The notes under the pieces were generated by a model. The model had not been told where the DNA came from. It made no database searches and saw only the letters and a list, made by a program, of their open reading frames with translations. A program made the translations under genes and the position numbers. DNA of 64,000 bases from Collimonas antrihumi (GTDB lineage Bacteria; Pseudomonadota; Gammaproteobacteria; Burkholderiales; Burkholderiaceae_D), in NCBI RefSeq assembly GCF_018304965.1, contig NZ_JAGQED010000004.1:1-64000 (forward strand). The letters run 5' to 3'. Shown here one piece after another: positions 28,407 through 38,142 of the stretch (its first letter is position 1; the number at the start of each line of letters is the position of its first letter).

Positions 28407-29338
28407 CTGCTGCCGCACAACTGTCTAGCCCGATTGATCAACCGGCGTCCGATTTCAGTACATGGATGCGCCAGGTACAGGCCGACATGGAGAGCGCCCT
28501 CGGGCAGTTCCTGCCGTCCGAAACCAGCACTCCGGCCAAACTCCACCAGGCCATGCGTTATGCTGTGCTGGATGGCGGCAAGCGGGTCCGGCCTTTGCTG
28601 GTGTTTGCCGCAGGGGAATTGTTTTCGACGCCGGCCGCCGTGGCGCAACGCGCAGCTGCGGCAGTCGAAATGATTCATGCGTATTCTCTGGTGCACGACG
28701 ATATGCCGTGCATGGATGACGATGCCCTGCGCCGCGGCAAACCGACCGTGCATGTGAAATACGACGAAGCGACCGCGTTGCTGGTGGGCGATGCCTTGCA
28801 GGCACAGGCGTTCGTGGTGCTGGCTGAGATTGATGCCGCCGGCCTGGATGCGGAGCGCCAGATCGTCATGCTGCGCTTGCTGGCCCAGGCTTCCGGTTCG
28901 CTAGGCATGTGCGGCGGTCAGGCAATCGACCTGGCGAGCGTCGGCCTGAGTCTGTCGCTGGCTGAGCTGGAACAGATGCACAAGCTGAAAACCGGCGCCT
29001 TGCTGCGCGCTTCGGTATTGTTGGGCGCATGGGGCGGCAAGGCTCTGGCGCAGAATGAAATCCAGGCGCTGGAAGCCTACGGCACAGCGATCGGCCTGGC
29101 GTTCCAGGTGGTCGACGATATTCTGGATGCGACAGCCGATTCCGCCACGCTTGGTAAAACCGCCGGCAAGGATGCCGCGGACAACAAGCCGACTTACGTC
29201 TCGATTCTGGGTTTGCCCGAATCGCAGGCTTTGGCAGAAAAATTACGCAACGACGCCCATCAGGCGCTTGCGATCTTCGGGGATAAGGCACGCCGCCTGC
29301 GCGAGCTGGCGGATTTGATCGTGCAACGGAAAGCTTAA
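28403..29338 (+). CDS. ispA: Farnesyl diphosphate synthase (polyprenyl synthetase)
   Basis: 311 residues. Condenses isopentenyl with dimethylallyl and geranyl diphosphates. The first aspartate-rich motif is DDMPCMDDD (residues 99-107), the second is FQVVDDILDAT near residue 235. GGKRVRPLLVF at about 58-68 is the classical substrate-binding region. The start overlaps the xseB stop by four bases, so translation is coupled. dxs follows after 12 bases, giving the standard isoprenoid gene set. Confidence 0.96.
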   Translation: MTAAAQLSSPIDQPASDFSTWMRQVQADMESALGQFLPSETSTPAKLHQAMRYAVLDGGKRVRPLLVFAAGELFSTPAAVAQRAAAAVEMIHAYSLVHDDMPCMDDDALRRGKPTVHVKYDEATALLVGDALQAQAFVVLAEIDAAGLDAERQIVMLRLLAQASGSLGMCGGQAIDLASVGLSLSLAELEQMHKLKTGALLRASVLLGAWGGKALAQNEIQALEAYGTAIGLAFQVVDDILDATADSATLGKTAGKDAADNKPTYVSILGLPESQALAEKLRNDAHQALAIFGDKARRLRELADLIVQRKA

Positions 29339-29350
29339 GGTTTAGCGCAT

Positions 29351-31222
29351 ATGGAAATACTCAACACAATCGACAGCCCGGCAGATCTGCGCAAATTGAC
29401 GCGGGCACAGCTCAAGCCGCTGGCCGATGAACTGCGCGAATTCGTCATCGAGTCGGTGGCGCAGACCGGCGGCCACCTGTCGTCCAACTTGGGCACGGTC
29501 GAATTGACGATCGCCCTGCATTACGTCTTCAATACGCCAGAGGACCGGATCGTTTGGGACGTCGGTCATCAGACTTATCCGCACAAGATACTCACCGGCC
29601 GCCGCGAGCGCATGAAAACGCTGCGCCAGCTCAACGGCATCTCGGGATTCCCGCGCCGTTGCGAAAGCGAGTACGACACTTTCGGCACCGCCCATTCGTC
29701 GACCTCGATTTCGGCCGCGCTGGGGATGGCTTTGGCCGCCAAAACCAAAGGCGAGACCGATCGCCACGCGATTGCCGTGATCGGCGATGGCGCCATGACC
29801 GCCGGCATGGTATTCGAAGCGATGAATAACGCCGGCATCTATGACGACATCAACATGCTGGTGATCCTGAACGACAACGACATGTCGATCTCGCCGCCGG
29901 TAGGCGCCTTGAACCGCTATCTGGCGCGCCTGATGTCGGGCCAGTTCTATGCGCAAGCCAAGAATGTCGGCAAGTCGATCCTGCCGGCGCCGATGCGGCA
30001 ACTTGCCAAGCGTTTCGAAGAACATGCCAAAGGCATGGTAGTGCCGGCCACCATGTTCGAGGAATTCGGTTTCAACTATATCGGCCCGATCGACGGCCAC
30101 GACCTGGAATCGCTGATCCCGACCCTGCAAAACCTGAAGCACCTGAAGGGTCCGCAGTTCCTGCACGTGGTGACCAAGAAGGGCCAGGGCTACAAGCTGG
30201 CGGAAGCTGATCCGGTGCTGTATCACGGGCCAGGCAAGTTCAATCCGGCTGAAGGCATCAAACCGGCTGCGGTCAGCAAGATGACCTACACCCAGGTTTT
30301 CGGCGACTGGCTGTGCGACATGGCGGCGCAAGACGACAAGCTGATCGGCATCACCCCGGCGATGTCGGGCGGCTCCGGCCTGGATACCTTCGCCAAGCGC
30401 TTTCCGCAACGTTTCTACGATGTCGGCATCGCCGAGCAACATGCGGTCACCTTCGCCGCCGGCCTCGCCTGCGAAGGTTTGAAACCGGTGGTGGCGATCT
30501 ACTCGACTTTCCTGCAGCGTGCCTACGATCAATTGATCCATGACGTGGCTTTGCAAAACCTGGACGTAACCTTCGCACTCGATCGTTCCGGCCTGGTTGG
30601 CGCCGATGGCGCGACCCACGCCGGCAATTACGATATGGCGTACCTGCGCTGCATTCCCAACATGGTGGTGATGGCCGCATCGGACGAAAACGAATGCCGC
30701 CAGATGCTGTCGACCGCATATCACTATAACGGTCCGGCGGCGGTGCGCTATCCGCGCGGCGCCGGCATCGGCGCTGCGATAGCGCCGGAACTGACCACCT
30801 TACCTTTGGGTAAAGGTGAAATCAAGCGTCAAGGCAAGAGCGTGGCGATCCTCGCGTTCGGCTCGATGCTGGCGCCAAGCGTGGCTGCCGGTGAGCTGCT
30901 GGATGCCACAGTCGCCAATATGCGTTTCATCAAGCCGCTGGATGTTGAACTGGTGCTGGAACTGGCAAAAACGCACGATGCGCTGGTCACGGTGGAAGAG
31001 GGTTCCATCATGGGCGGCGCAGGCTCGGCAGTGGCAGAAGCGCTGGCTGCGGCGGGATGCGTCAAGCCGCTCTTGAATTTGGGTTTGCCGGACCAATTTA
31101 TCGATCATGGCGACGTCGCCTTGTTACTGGCGCAATGCGGTTTGAATGCAGAGGGTATCGCTGCTTCGATACGGCAGCGTTTCGGCAAAGATCAGCCGCG
31201 CCTGGTCGTCAATCAAAATTAA
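29351..31222 (+). CDS. dxs: 1-deoxy-D-xylulose-5-phosphate synthase
   Basis: 623 residues. A thiamine-diphosphate enzyme joining pyruvate and glyceraldehyde 3-phosphate, first step of the MEP pathway and source of the thiazole precursor for ThiG. The TPP motif is GDGAMTAG (145-152) with the NDND stretch near 174. The N-terminal [14 protein letters not shown] and [17 protein letters not shown] segments and the C-terminal transketolase domains ([16 protein letters not shown]) are normal. It is the last gene of xseB-ispA-dxs; a palindromic repeat follows 19 bases after the stop. Confidence 0.97.
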   Translation: MEILNTIDSPADLRKLTRAQLKPLADELREFVIESVAQTGGHLSSNLGTVELTIALHYVFNTPEDRIVWDVGHQTYPHKILTGRRERMKTLRQLNGISGFPRRCESEYDTFGTAHSSTSISAALGMALAAKTKGETDRHAIAVIGDGAMTAGMVFEAMNNAGIYDDINMLVILNDNDMSISPPVGALNRYLARLMSGQFYAQAKNVGKSILPAPMRQLAKRFEEHAKGMVVPATMFEEFGFNYIGPIDGHDLESLIPTLQNLKHLKGPQFLHVVTKKGQGYKLAEADPVLYHGPGKFNPAEGIKPAAVSKMTYTQVFGDWLCDMAAQDDKLIGITPAMSGGSGLDTFAKRFPQRFYDVGIAEQHAVTFAAGLACEGLKPVVAIYSTFLQRAYDQLIHDVALQNLDVTFALDRSGLVGADGATHAGNYDMAYLRCIPNMVVMAASDENECRQMLSTAYHYNGPAAVRYPRGAGIGAAIAPELTTLPLGKGEIKRQGKSVAILAFGSMLAPSVAAGELLDATVANMRFIKPLDVELVLELAKTHDALVTVEEGSIMGGAGSAVAEALAAAGCVKPLLNLGLPDQFIDHGDVALLLAQCGLNAEGIAASIRQRFGKDQPRLVVNQN

Positions 31223-31241
31223 TAGATTAAAAATTAATACA

Positions 31242-31314
31242 GTAGGGTGGGCATGTATGCCCACGCGGTAGCAGCGCAATCGGCATCCGCGTGGGCACAT
31301 CGTGCCCACCCTAC
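31242..31314. repeat. GTAGGGTGGGCA palindromic repeat, copy 4 (short form, 73 bp)
   Basis: Both ends and both inner TGGGCA/TGCCCA palindromes are intact. It lies between dxs and folE2, and it has the same length as copy 1 at 9833. The folE2 start is 22 bases beyond it, the same spacing as that of thiG from copy 1. Confidence 0.93.
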
Positions 31315-31336
31315 GTTCATTCAAAGGTAAATATCA

Positions 31337-32140
31337 ATGAACACTCGTGACCACAATCTGACTATTCCAGACGTGCAAAGCAGCGTCGACACCCGCCATC
31401 TGGCGATTCAGCGCGTGGGCGTAAAAGGGGTACGCTACCCGGTGGTGGTGCGTACCGAGGCCGGCGCGCAGCCGACCATCGGCAGCTGGAACATGTATGT
31501 GCATCTGCCGGAGCAGCAGAAGGGCACCCACATGTCGCGCTTCATCGCGTTGCTGGAAGGATTGGAAGGGCCGCTCGACGTTGCCTCGTTTGGCGATCTG
31601 ATGCGCAAGATGGTCAGCCTGCTGGATGCCGAGCGCGGCCGCATCGAGCTGACTTTCCCGTATTTCATCAACAAGACGGCGCCGGTTTCGGGTGTGCAGA
31701 GCCTGATGGATTACGAAGTGGGTTTGACCGGCGAGATCAATCATGGCGTCCTGGAAGTGACCCTGAAAGTCCTGGTGCCGGTGACCAGCCTGTGCCCTTG
31801 CTCGAAGCAGATTTCAGCCTACGGCGCGCACAACCAGCGCTCGCACATCACCGTTAATGCGGTGCTGGATGGCGAAATCCTGGTGGATGAATTGATTGCC
31901 CGTATCGAGGCGCAAGCATCGTGCGAATTGTTCGGCTTGCTGAAACGTCCGGATGAAAAATACGTTACCGAACGCGCTTACGAAAATCCGAAGTTTGTTG
32001 AAGACCTGGTCCGCGATGTGGCGGTGGCCTTGAACAATGAACCGCGCGTGCTGGCCTATGTGCTGGAAGCGGAAAACTTCGAGTCGATCCATAATCACTC
32101 GGCCTACGCATTGATCGAACACGATAAGCGCAAAAAATAG
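31337..32140 (+). CDS. folE2: GTP cyclohydrolase FolE2 (type IB)
   Basis: 267 residues. FolE2 makes dihydroneopterin triphosphate from GTP for folate (and queuosine) synthesis, and unlike FolE it does not strictly need zinc. The signature [21 protein letters not shown] includes the catalytic Cys, and the C-terminal NHSAYALI matches the family. In some bacteria folE2 is zinc-regulated; no Zur box was recognised here. The gene also suits the queA/tgt queuosine genes at 54273-56448, which need the same precursor. Confidence 0.95.
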   Translation: MNTRDHNLTIPDVQSSVDTRHLAIQRVGVKGVRYPVVVRTEAGAQPTIGSWNMYVHLPEQQKGTHMSRFIALLEGLEGPLDVASFGDLMRKMVSLLDAERGRIELTFPYFINKTAPVSGVQSLMDYEVGLTGEINHGVLEVTLKVLVPVTSLCPCSKQISAYGAHNQRSHITVNAVLDGEILVDELIARIEAQASCELFGLLKRPDEKYVTERAYENPKFVEDLVRDVAVALNNEPRVLAYVLEAENFESIHNHSAYALIEHDKRKK

Positions 32141-32205
32141 GATACAAACAAAACTGCATACGTAATTTTAATACTTTCGTTTAGGCGACCCCGTCTCGGC
32201 GACCC

Positions 32206-32274
32206 CGTCATTCCCGCGAACGCGGGAATCCATTTTACGCAGCAATTTGGATCCCCGCGTTCGCGGGGATGACG
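32206..32274. repeat. GTCATCCCCGCG-type palindromic repeat, copy 1
   Basis: Left half CGTCATTCCCGCGAACGCGG and right half CCGCGTTCGCGGGGATGACG are inverted copies, each with an inner CCGCG/CGCGG hairpin, around an AT-rich centre. A 12-bp direct repeat (GGCGACCCCGTC) stands just before it. It lies between the convergent folE2 and cobalamin adenosyltransferase genes. The second copy is at 59141. Confidence 0.9.
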
Positions 32275-32339
32275 CAGCTGATTGCATCAAATCAGTGTCG
32301 CCGGATTACCTGGCAAGCAATAGCGGTTAAGCCAAAATT

Positions 32340-32897
32340 TTAAGCATCCCGCATGCGATCTTTCTGCCACAGCACATCGCTGCCGCCATCCGCCCGGTTC
32401 AGCACGCGTGACAACACGAACAGCAAATCCGACAAGCGGTTCACATACTGCCGCAACGCTTCACTCACCGTTTCGCTCTTGCCTAAGCTGACTATGCTGC
32501 GTTCCGCACGCCGGCAAACGGTGCGGCAGACGTGCGCCAGCGCTGCGGCATGGCTGCCGCCCGGCAGGATGAAATCTTTCAGGGGTGGCAAATCGGCATT
32601 GTATTTTTCCAGCAGGAGATCGAGCCGCGCCACTTGTGCGTCGCTGATCAAGGTATAGCCGGGAATGCACAGTTCGCCACCGAGGTCGAATAAATCGTGT
32701 TGTATCGACAGCAATGTTTCGCGCAGCACGGCATCCAGTTTGTCGCATAACAAAAGACCAAGCTGCGAATTGAGCTCGTCGATATCGCCGATAGCCTGGA
32801 TCCTCAAGCTGTCTTTATCCGTGCGGCTGCCGTCGCCGAGGCCGGTACTACCGTTGTCGCCGGTGCGCGTTGCTATCTTTGAGAGTCGATTACCCAT
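32340..32897 (-). CDS. Cob(I)alamin adenosyltransferase, PduO type
   Basis: 185 residues. Transfers the adenosyl group from ATP to cob(I)alamin. The N-terminal ATP-binding region IATRTGDNGSTGLGDGSR and the conserved RVCRRAER-like helix (here CRTVCRRAERSIVSL) plus YVNRLSDLLFVLSR near the C-terminus identify the PduO/MMAB family. No other cobalamin gene is adjacent. It is divergently arranged with the FAD oxidase gene at 33007. Confidence 0.93.
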   Translation of the reverse strand: MGNRLSKIATRTGDNGSTGLGDGSRTDKDSLRIQAIGDIDELNSQLGLLLCDKLDAVLRETLLSIQHDLFDLGGELCIPGYTLISDAQVARLDLLLEKYNADLPPLKDFILPGGSHAAALAHVCRTVCRRAERSIVSLGKSETVSEALRQYVNRLSDLLFVLSRVLNRADGGSDVLWQKDRMRDA

Positions 32898-33006
32898 GAT
32901 TTTCTGATTTCTTCGGTTTATTTAGCGTGGAATGCGAATGCTTGTACTTTACACCAGCACGCAGCAGTGTCGCGGAGTAAAATTCATGTGAAAAGGAGAC
33001 CTTCCA

Positions 33007-34416
33007 ATGAATCACATAACCGACCTCGCGGCCTTGAAGAAACCGCTGCCGGATGCCTTGCTCGCCACCCTCAGCACCCTGTTTGGCGAACGGTTCTCGA
33101 CCACCATGGCGATGCGCGAACATCATGGCCGCGATGCCTCCTCCTATGACCCGATGCCGCCGGATGCGGTTGTGTTTGTCGAATCGACCGAAGAAGTCGC
33201 GGCGCTGGTCAAACTGTGCAGTGAATATCAGATTCCGGTAATTCCGTTCGGCAGCGGCACCTCGCTGGAAGGCCATGTGCTGGCGCTGCAAGGCGGGATT
33301 TCGATCGATTTGTCGCGCATGAACCGCCTGCTGGCGATCCATGCAGAAGATTTGACTGCAACGGTGCAAACCGGCGTCACCCGCCAACAGCTAAACCATG
33401 AAATCAAGGACAGCGGCCTGTTCTTTCCCATCGATCCCGGCGCCGATGCGTCGATCGGCGGCATGGCGGCAACCCGTGCTTCCGGCACCAACGCCGTGCG
33501 CTACGGCAGCATGCGCGAGAACACGCTGGCGCTGACGGTGGTCACCGCCGACGGCCGGATCATCAAGACCGGCACGCGCGCCAAGAAATCGGCGGCGGGT
33601 TACGACCTGACGCGTATTTTTGTCGGCAGCGAAGGCACGTTGGGCGTGATTACCGAAGTAACCGTCAAGCTCTATCCGCAACCGGAAGCCATTTCGGCAG
33701 CGGTATGCTCATTTCAAAATATCGCCGATGCGGTCAATGCCGTGATCCAGACGATTCAACTCGGCGTGCCGGTGGCAAGGGTAGAGCTGCTGGATGAAAA
33801 TGGCGTCAAAGCCATCAACGCGCATTCGAAACTGGCATTGCCGGAACAACCACTGCTGCTGTTTGAATTCCATGGCAGCGAGAACGGCGTCAAGGAACAA
33901 GCAGAGATCGTGCAGGCGGTGGTGGCCGATCATCACGCCACCGGTTTCGAATGGGCGACGCGGCCCGAAGATCGTTCGCGCTTATGGACCGCGCGCCACA
34001 ATGCCTATTTCGCCTTGCTGCAATTACGCCCGGGCAGCCGCGCCATTTCAACCGATTGCTGCGTGCCGATCTCGCGCCTGGCGGAATGCATCCTCGAGAC
34101 CAAGGCCGATTGCGAAGCGAACGGCATGGTGTACTCGATTATCGGTCACGTCGGCGATGGCAATTTCCATGTGCAGATGCTGGTCGATCCTGACGATGCC
34201 GCCGATATCGCGCGCGCCGAGGGCGTCAACGCGCGCATGGTCAGCCGTGCCATCGGCATGGACGGTACCTGCACCGGGGAACATGGCGTCGGACTGCACA
34301 AGATCGATTTCCTGATTGAAGAGCACGGCGTCGAAGCGATAGCCACCATGCGCGCGCTGAAGCATGCTTTCGATCCCAAGAACATCATGAATCCGGGAAA
34401 GATTATCCGTTGGTGA
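33007..34416 (+). CDS. FAD-binding D-2-hydroxyacid (D-lactate-type) dehydrogenase
   Basis: 469 residues, of the vanillyl-alcohol-oxidase/DLD family. The N-terminal FAD-binding region has PVIPFGSGTSLEGHVLA and the IDPGADASIGGMAATRASGTNAVRYG segment; the C-terminal cap has the metal-histidine region IGHVGDGNFHVQM and TGEHGVGLHKI. Such enzymes oxidise D-lactate or similar 2-hydroxyacids, passing electrons to a quinone or cytochrome. It is a paralogue-level relative of GlcD (35522). A GGAG ribosome site lies before the ATG. Confidence 0.9.
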   Translation: MNHITDLAALKKPLPDALLATLSTLFGERFSTTMAMREHHGRDASSYDPMPPDAVVFVESTEEVAALVKLCSEYQIPVIPFGSGTSLEGHVLALQGGISIDLSRMNRLLAIHAEDLTATVQTGVTRQQLNHEIKDSGLFFPIDPGADASIGGMAATRASGTNAVRYGSMRENTLALTVVTADGRIIKTGTRAKKSAAGYDLTRIFVGSEGTLGVITEVTVKLYPQPEAISAAVCSFQNIADAVNAVIQTIQLGVPVARVELLDENGVKAINAHSKLALPEQPLLLFEFHGSENGVKEQAEIVQAVVADHHATGFEWATRPEDRSRLWTARHNAYFALLQLRPGSRAISTDCCVPISRLAECILETKADCEANGMVYSIIGHVGDGNFHVQMLVDPDDAADIARAEGVNARMVSRAIGMDGTCTGEHGVGLHKIDFLIEEHGVEAIATMRALKHAFDPKNIMNPGKIIRW

Positions 34417-34449
34417 GCCCGCTGCATTTTCTCAATTTACCCACCAGCC

Positions 34450-35355
34450 ATGTCGAATAAAACGCACCTGGTCAACCGGCTGCCGCCGGTGCATGCCTTG
34501 TCCGCATTTGAAGCCGCCGCGCGCCATCATTCATTCGCGCTCGCGGCGGATGAGTTATGCATCACGCCGTCCGCGCTGTCGCACCGCATACGTTTGCTGG
34601 AAGATTTCGTCGGCGAGCGTCTGTTTTCGCGCGAAGGGCGCACTGTCGCCTTGTCGGAGTTCGGCCACCGCTATCTTGATGTGGTGCGTAGCGCTTTGCG
34701 CACCTTGACTGAATTCCCGCTGCCGCAGCGTAACGTGCAGGTGCAGCCAAGAGTCAAGATCACCGCGCCGCCTACTTTTGCACGCCATTTGCTGATCCCG
34801 CATTTGCACGGGTTTGCCAGCCAGCACCCGGAGATCGTGGTCGAGATATTCTTGTCGGTGCCGCTGTATGACCTGAGTTTGACCGAGAGCGATCTCGAAG
34901 TACGTTTCGGCGCCGGCAAGTACCCCAACACCACTACCGAGAAACTCTTCGAAGAGCCGACCTTTGCCGTCGCCAGCCCGGCGTATCTGAAGAAGATCGG
35001 CCCGCTCGACAAGCCCGCCGATTTGCGCAAGGCCAGCTTGTTGCGCTCGGCGCTTGAACCCTGGCAGCCGTGGTTCCAGGCAGCCGGGCTGGACTGGCCC
35101 GAGCCTTCCGCCGGCTTGCGTGCCGATGATCTGGGTTTGTTGCTGGAACTGGTGCGCCATGGCCATGGCGTAGGCTTGACCCGCAAGCATTTTGCCCAGC
35201 AAATGATCACGCAAGGGGAAGTGGTGCAATTGTTCGACATCAGCCTGACCTCGCCACCCCATGCTTATTATCTGGTGTACCAGCAAAAGCCGCAGGAGAG
35301 GCCGGAAGTGACAACCTTTATCGACTGGATGAAAGAGACTTTCAGCCGCATTTGA
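34450..35355 (+). CDS. LysR-family transcriptional regulator (GcvA-like)
   Basis: 301 residues. The N-terminal winged HTH is PPVHALSAFEAAARHHSFALAADELCITPSALSHRIRLLED (residues 11-52), of the GcvA type; the rest is a periplasmic-binding-like sensor domain. It lies 33 bp after the FAD oxidase gene and 166 bp before glcD, on the same strand, so it may control either or both. The inducer is unknown; glycolate or D-lactate would suit the neighbours. Confidence 0.92.
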   Translation: MSNKTHLVNRLPPVHALSAFEAAARHHSFALAADELCITPSALSHRIRLLEDFVGERLFSREGRTVALSEFGHRYLDVVRSALRTLTEFPLPQRNVQVQPRVKITAPPTFARHLLIPHLHGFASQHPEIVVEIFLSVPLYDLSLTESDLEVRFGAGKYPNTTTEKLFEEPTFAVASPAYLKKIGPLDKPADLRKASLLRSALEPWQPWFQAAGLDWPEPSAGLRADDLGLLLELVRHGHGVGLTRKHFAQQMITQGEVVQLFDISLTSPPHAYYLVYQQKPQERPEVTTFIDWMKETFSRI

Positions 35356-35521
35356 GCGAGGTAGCGGAATGGTGTTTGGCAGCCTGAAAACATTTCATCG
35401 GCCCGTTGCAAGCTTTTCAGCAGGAAATCATCCTGCAAAAAACACATTATCGCTATACTCGACAACAGAAATCACTCAGCCAGATAGCCAGTCAGTTACA
35501 GTCAGTTAATAGGGAAATAGC

Positions 35522-37021
35522 ATGAATCTGCTCGCTTCAGCCGCCGCTGAATCTGCCTTTAGCCCGGCTCGTCAACAGCAGGTCGTCAGCGCATTGCGGG
35601 CGCTGCTGCCGGAGCATGCGTTGTTATCCAACCTGGAAGATACCCGGCCCTACGAATGCGACGGCCTGGCCGCCTATCGGCAAACGCCGATGGTGGTGGC
35701 GCTGCCAGAGAACGAGGCGCAGGTGGTCGCCATCCTCAAGGTTTGCCGCGATCTCAGGGTGCCCATCGTGCCACGCGGCGCCGGCACCGGTTTGTCCGGC
35801 GGCGCCATGCCGATTGCTGATGGCGTCGTCTTGTCCACCGCTAAATTTACCCGCATCGTCAAACTCGATCCCTATGCACGGACTGCAGTGGTGCAGCCGG
35901 GCGTGCGCAACCTGGCCATTTCGGAGGCTGCAGCTGCGCATGACCTGTACTACGCACCGGATCCGTCATCGCAGATCGCATGCACCATCGGCGGCAACGT
36001 TGCCGAGAATTCCGGCGGCGTGCACTGCCTGAAATACGGCCTGACCGTGCACAACGTGCTACGGGTACGGATGGTTACCATCGACGGCGAAGTGGTCGAA
36101 CTTGGCAACGGCGCGCTGGATGCGCCTGGTCTCGATTTGCTTGCTGTCTTTGTCGGCTCGGAAGGCATGCTGGGCGTTGTCACTGAAGTTACTGTCAAGC
36201 TGATTCCCAAACCGCAGGCGGCAAGAGTCATCATGGCTTCGTTCGACGACGTCGTGAAGAGCGGCAATGCGGTGGCCAATGTGATTGCCGCCGGTATCAT
36301 TCCGGCTGGCCTGGAGATGATGGACCGTACCAGCTCGCGCATGGTGGAACCCTTCGTCAAGGCTGGCTACGACATCGACGCCGCCGCCATCCTGCTATGC
36401 GAATCGGATGGCACCATCGAAGAAGTGGAAGAAGAAATCGGCCGCATGAGTGATGTGCTGAATGCCAGCGGCGCAACCCGTATCGAAGTATCTACCTCGG
36501 AAGCGGAGCGCTTGCGCTTCTGGTCGGGCCGCAAGAATGCCTTCCCCGCCGCCGGCCGCATTTCTCCCGATTACTACTGCATGGACGGCACCATTCCACG
36601 CAAGAACCTGGCGCAGGTATTGCTCGGGATCGAGCAGATGGAAAAAAAGTACGGCCTGCGTTGCGCCAACGTGTTCCATGCCGGCGACGGCAATCTGCAT
36701 CCTTTGATTTTGTTCGATGCCAATGTGGCTGGTGAATTTCATCGGGCGGAAGAATTCGGCGCCGAGATTCTTGAACTGTGCGTTGCTGTCGGCGGCACTA
36801 TCACCGGCGAACACGGTGTCGGTATCGAAAAAATAAATTCGATGTGCGTGCAATTTTCACCGCTGGAACGCGAAGCGTTTTTCAATGTCAAGCGCGCATT
36901 CGATACCGCATTCCTGCTGAATCCGGACAAGGCGATTCCGACTTTGCAACGCTGCGCAGAGTACGGCAAGATGCACGTTCAACGTGGCCAGTTGAAGTTT
37001 GCAGATCTGCCGCGTTTCTAA
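35522..37021 (+). CDS. glcD: Glycolate oxidase subunit GlcD
   Basis: 499 residues. FAD-binding catalytic subunit that oxidises glycolate to glyoxylate with GlcE and GlcF. The FAD site includes PIVPRGAGTGLSGGAMPIADG, and the ACTIGGNVAENSGGVHCLKYG segment; the C-terminal VFHAGDGNLHPLILFD and GTITGEHGVGIEK are conserved. It heads the glcDEF operon, with glcE after 19 bases. Upstream bases include a perfect 10-bp repeat (CAGTCAGTTA) and a short GCAGGA/TCCTGC hairpin near 35417-35435. Confidence 0.95.
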   Translation: MNLLASAAAESAFSPARQQQVVSALRALLPEHALLSNLEDTRPYECDGLAAYRQTPMVVALPENEAQVVAILKVCRDLRVPIVPRGAGTGLSGGAMPIADGVVLSTAKFTRIVKLDPYARTAVVQPGVRNLAISEAAAAHDLYYAPDPSSQIACTIGGNVAENSGGVHCLKYGLTVHNVLRVRMVTIDGEVVELGNGALDAPGLDLLAVFVGSEGMLGVVTEVTVKLIPKPQAARVIMASFDDVVKSGNAVANVIAAGIIPAGLEMMDRTSSRMVEPFVKAGYDIDAAAILLCESDGTIEEVEEEIGRMSDVLNASGATRIEVSTSEAERLRFWSGRKNAFPAAGRISPDYYCMDGTIPRKNLAQVLLGIEQMEKKYGLRCANVFHAGDGNLHPLILFDANVAGEFHRAEEFGAEILELCVAVGGTITGEHGVGIEKINSMCVQFSPLEREAFFNVKRAFDTAFLLNPDKAIPTLQRCAEYGKMHVQRGQLKFADLPRF

Positions 37022-37040
37022 TCAAAAGACAAAAGAAAAT

Positions 37041-38120
37041 ATGGACGCAGAATTGTTCAAACAGCAGGCCAAGGCGCACATACTCGCGGCCGGCGCAGAG
37101 CACCGGCCGCTGGAGATTCGCGGCGGCGGCAGCAAGAGCTGGTATGGCCAGCAAGTACAGGGCGAGCTACTTGATACGCGCGGGTACAGCGGCGTCATCG
37201 ACTACGAGCCGACCGAACTGGTGATTACCGCGCGCTGCGGCACACCGCTGGCCGAGATCGAGGCGTTGCTGGCGCAGCACAATCAAATGCTGGCATTTGA
37301 ACCGCCGCATTTTGGCAGTGCTGCCACGCTTGGCGGCACGGTCGCCAGCGGTTTGTCCGGGCCGTCACGGCAAGCGGTTGGCGCTTTGCGCGACTTTGTG
37401 TTGGGCGCGGTGCTGATGGACGGCAAGGGCGATGTCTTGCATTTCGGCGGCCAGGTCATGAAGAACGTGGCGGGGTACGATGTGTCGCGCTTGCTGGCCG
37501 GTTCGCTGGGTACGCTTGGCCTGATTCTCGAAGTTTCGTTGAAAGTATTGCCGCTTCCTGTCGCCAGCAGCAGCCGTCGTTTTGCCATGACCGAAGCCGA
37601 CGCAATCCGCAGCCTGAATCAATGGGGTGGTTTACCCCTGCCGATTTCCGCCAGTTGCTGGCAGGATGGCATGCTGACGCTACGGTTGTCCGGCGCGCAG
37701 GCGGCGGTGAGCGCGGCAGAAAAAAATCTTGGTGGCGAGGCGGTTGCCGACGCCGATAATTTTTGGCATGCTATTCGTGAGCAGACACATTGTTTTTTTG
37801 CCACGGCAACTTCAGAGAAATCTTTGTGGCGATTGTCGCTGCCATCGACGACTACAGCACTGGCATTACCCGGCGATACTTTGATCGAATGGGGTGGGGC
37901 GCAACGCTGGCTGATAACGGATGCCGATACCGACCCGCAACTGATCCGCGCAGCAGCGGCGAATGCCGGCGGTCATGCAACGCTATATCGCAGCGCGGAC
38001 AAGAGTGCCGGCGTGTTTCATCCGCTGGCGCCTGCGGTGGCCCAAATTCATCGGCGTTTGAAAGCCGGCTTCGATCCTTCGGCGATATTTAATATCGGCC
38101 GCATGTATCCGGACTTCTAA
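37041..38120 (+). CDS. glcE: Glycolate oxidase subunit GlcE
   Basis: 359 residues. FAD-binding subunit without the C-terminal catalytic cap of GlcD. FAD-domain stretches LEIRGGGSKSWYG, LAFEPPHFGSAATLGGTVASGLSGPSR and FGGQVMKNVAGYDVSRLLAGSLGTLG are typical. The ATG at 37041 (MDAELFKQQ) is preferred to the in-frame codon at 36999, which lies inside glcD. It is 22 bases before glcF. A full complement of subunits suggests a working glycolate oxidase. Confidence 0.94.
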   Translation: MDAELFKQQAKAHILAAGAEHRPLEIRGGGSKSWYGQQVQGELLDTRGYSGVIDYEPTELVITARCGTPLAEIEALLAQHNQMLAFEPPHFGSAATLGGTVASGLSGPSRQAVGALRDFVLGAVLMDGKGDVLHFGGQVMKNVAGYDVSRLLAGSLGTLGLILEVSLKVLPLPVASSSRRFAMTEADAIRSLNQWGGLPLPISASCWQDGMLTLRLSGAQAAVSAAEKNLGGEAVADADNFWHAIREQTHCFFATATSEKSLWRLSLPSTTTALALPGDTLIEWGGAQRWLITDADTDPQLIRAAAANAGGHATLYRSADKSAGVFHPLAPAVAQIHRRLKAGFDPSAIFNIGRMYPDF

Positions 38121-38142
38121 CCAATTACCAACGAAGCAAGCC